From Methanobacteriota archaeon (GTDB lineage Archaea; Hydrothermarchaeota; Hydrothermarchaeia; Hydrothermarchaeales; BMS3B): a stretch of 5,656 bases of DNA. The DNA lies in contig QIGD01000093.1 of NCBI GenBank assembly GCA_003229935.1, positions 1 through 5,656 of the forward strand, written 5' to 3'. A program made the position numbers and the translations under genes. Below the pieces are notes generated by a model, which was given only the letters and a program-made list of their open reading frames with translations, was not told where the DNA came from and searched no databases. Shown here piece by piece: positions 5,010-5,656 of this stretch. The stretch's first letter is position 1. The number at the start of each line of letters is the position of its first letter.

Positions 5010-5570
5010 CTATTTATTAGGAGGCGTTTTAACTTTCTTACCCTTTAAGAAGTCCTCCAGTATTCCAAAGGCTATAAACACTAACAGAAGAAAAATAGCT
5101 GAATTTACAATTCCGTACTTTGCTACAATATCAGAGAAATAAACCTTTACAAGACCCAGCTTTGGAATCTTTAGTATAACTTTCCCCCGTATGTCCTTAC
5201 CCACCAGCAAAGGTGCAATACCAACATCCTGGTCAGGAAGAGGATTTGTTAGATTATTATCGCCCTTGGTTATAAAGTAACGCTTACCACCAATATGTTC
5301 AATTTCAACTACTCTGTGTACAACACGAAGATTATTGTATGGGTCATGATAAACAACTATATCTCCAACCTTAATTAAATCAGGATTAATCTTTCTAATA
5401 ACCACCAGCTCACCGATATTCAGAGTTGGCTCCATGCTACCAGAAACAACAGCCATAACTGGCTCCCTAGCACCCAAGACATATCCCAAACCATAGTTTA
5501 AGCCAGCAGCAAGAATTAAACCAATGAGAATATATTTAAAGGTATCACGAACTTCCTTTCTTATGTTCAT
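5010..5570 (-). CDS. Archaeal signal peptidase I (S26B, Sec11-like)
   Basis: This membrane protease removes signal peptides from proteins exported by Sec, acting on the outer face of the membrane. With the start used here it has 186 residues. Starting at GTG 5594 would give 194; numbers below use that longer form. Seen: a first membrane segment at about 20-41, the catalytic serine S53 in SGSMEPTL, H93 in VVHRVVE in place of the bacterial lysine (the archaeal/ER type), D112 in TKGDNN, and a second membrane segment at about 163-182 before a lysine-rich tail. Start choice: GTG 5594 lies inside a transposon-end-like hairpin and has no spaced ribosome site. ATG 5570 gives MNIRKEVRDTF, follows AGAGG (5578-5574) at a short 3-base spacing, and overlaps the stop of a 20-codon mini-ORF, so I prefer it. 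The stop at 5010 directly faces the tyrA stop. Confidence 0.9.
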   Translation of the reverse strand: MNIRKEVRDTFKYILIGLILAAGLNYGLGYVLGAREPVMAVVSGSMEPTLNIGELVVIRKINPDLIKVGDIVVYHDPYNNLRVVHRVVEIEHIGGKRYFITKGDNNLTNPLPDQDVGIAPLLVGKDIRGKVILKIPKLGLVKVYFSDIVAKYGIVNSAIFLLLVFIAFGILEDFLKGKKVKTPPNK

Positions 5571-5629
5571 GATCCTCTGGGCAAGTAAACCCACCTCTTT
5601 AGATGTGGGAGGAATTGCCCTACCTCCAT
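5567..5629 (-). other. Twenty-codon mini-ORF running through the hairpin, overlapping the signal peptidase start
   Basis: ATG at 5629 opens a 20-codon frame beginning MEVGQFLPHLKRW and ending in TGA at 5569-5567. It overlaps the preferred signal peptidase ATG as ATGA. The frame simply translates the hairpin, and no clear ribosome site precedes it, so a real peptide is doubtful. The ATGA overlap could still permit coupled translation. Confidence 0.15.
5579..5620 (-). mobile_element. Second IS200/IS605-like end hairpin, over the 5' end of the signal peptidase gene
   Basis: Read on the minus strand, an outer stem GGGCAA (5620-5615) with TTGCCC (5584-5579) encloses an inner stem CCCACATC (5609-5602) with GAGGTGGG (5597-5590), a TAAA loop and one mismatch. 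Flanks GCAATTCCT and TTTACTTGC match the style I recall for IS200/IS605-type ends in archaea. Arm length (8), loop (TAAA) and single mismatch are the same as in the hairpin at 2777-2796, but the orientation is opposite. No transposase is adjacent in the window; the neighbouring sequence beyond 5656 is not visible. Confidence 0.5.
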
Positions 5630-5656
5630 TTTAAAATTATAATAATGATTTTTAAT
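5621..5656 (-). promoter_or_regulatory. AT-rich region, possible promoter of the signal peptidase gene
   Basis: The minus strand here is nearly all A and T, with TATA-like stretches around 5647-5630. A start site about 25 bases downstream would place the hairpin in a leader of roughly 40 bases before ATG 5570. No single box stands out, and a promoter further upstream, outside the window, cannot be excluded. Confidence 0.25.

Noticed and set aside
5592..5594. GTG start for the signal peptidase
   Set aside because: It lies inside the hairpin arm and has no spaced ribosome site; ATG 5570 is a better start, though homologue alignment would decide.
1..5656. tRNA, rRNA, CRISPR array, intact transposase or defence genes
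   Set aside because: I looked on both strands and saw no cloverleaf, no regularly spaced repeats with spacers, and no transposase, nuclease or toxin-antitoxin motifs.

Overview
The window looks like a chromosomal segment from an AT-rich euryarchaeote, possibly of a methanogen-related lineage. The archaeal signs are an MCM replicative helicase, a Sec11/S26B-type signal peptidase with a Ser-His active site, a long MJ0612-like prephenate dehydrogenase, a DUF116 protein, TATA-like boxes, and apparently leaderless starts mixed with Shine-Dalgarno starts. I cannot name a genus. All intact genes read through without a frameshift. The window cuts the MCM gene at its left edge, just before the Walker A loop.

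Layout, left to right. Positions 1-2675 hold a minus-strand cluster transcribed toward the left edge: a DUF116 membrane-anchored cysteine-rich protein (2675-1977), a TatD-like metal-dependent hydrolase (1965-1108, 11 bases downstream and probably translationally coupled) and the N-terminal part of MCM (991-1, with its own probable promoter). Positions 2676-2921 form a divergent regulatory region with AT-rich repeats, a hairpin resembling an IS200/IS605-family end, and the promoter and leader of a 55-residue zinc-ribbon protein (2922-3089, plus strand). This converges, 9 bases apart, on a bacterial-type shikimate kinase (3653-3099, minus). A 48-base region holding one central TATA-like box separates shikimate kinase from the divergent prephenate dehydrogenase (3702-5009, plus). 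The stop codon of the latter directly abuts the stop codon of the convergent signal peptidase (5570 or 5594 down to 5010, minus). A second IS200/IS605-like hairpin lies at 5579-5620, over the 5' end of the signal peptidase gene.

How the genes fit together. Shikimate kinase and prephenate dehydrogenase are two steps of aromatic amino acid synthesis (shikimate pathway and tyrosine branch) sharing one divergent promoter region, so co-expression is likely. The other genes are housekeeping genes (replication, protein export, a metal-dependent hydrolase) with no obvious shared pathway. I see no defence island, CRISPR array, tRNA, rRNA or intact transposase gene. No gene-free stretch exceeds about 250 bases.

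The points most worth a second look are: the C-terminal part of prephenate dehydrogenase, which resembles the anticodon-binding (FDX-ACB) domain of phenylalanyl-tRNA synthetase; the bacterial-type shikimate kinase in an archaeon, with a tandem-repeat-encoded tail that may double as the terminator of the facing gene; the symmetric two-way promoter; two matching transposon-end-like hairpins; and a ten-A tract in the zinc-ribbon leader where loss of one A would fuse an upstream mini-ORF to the gene.
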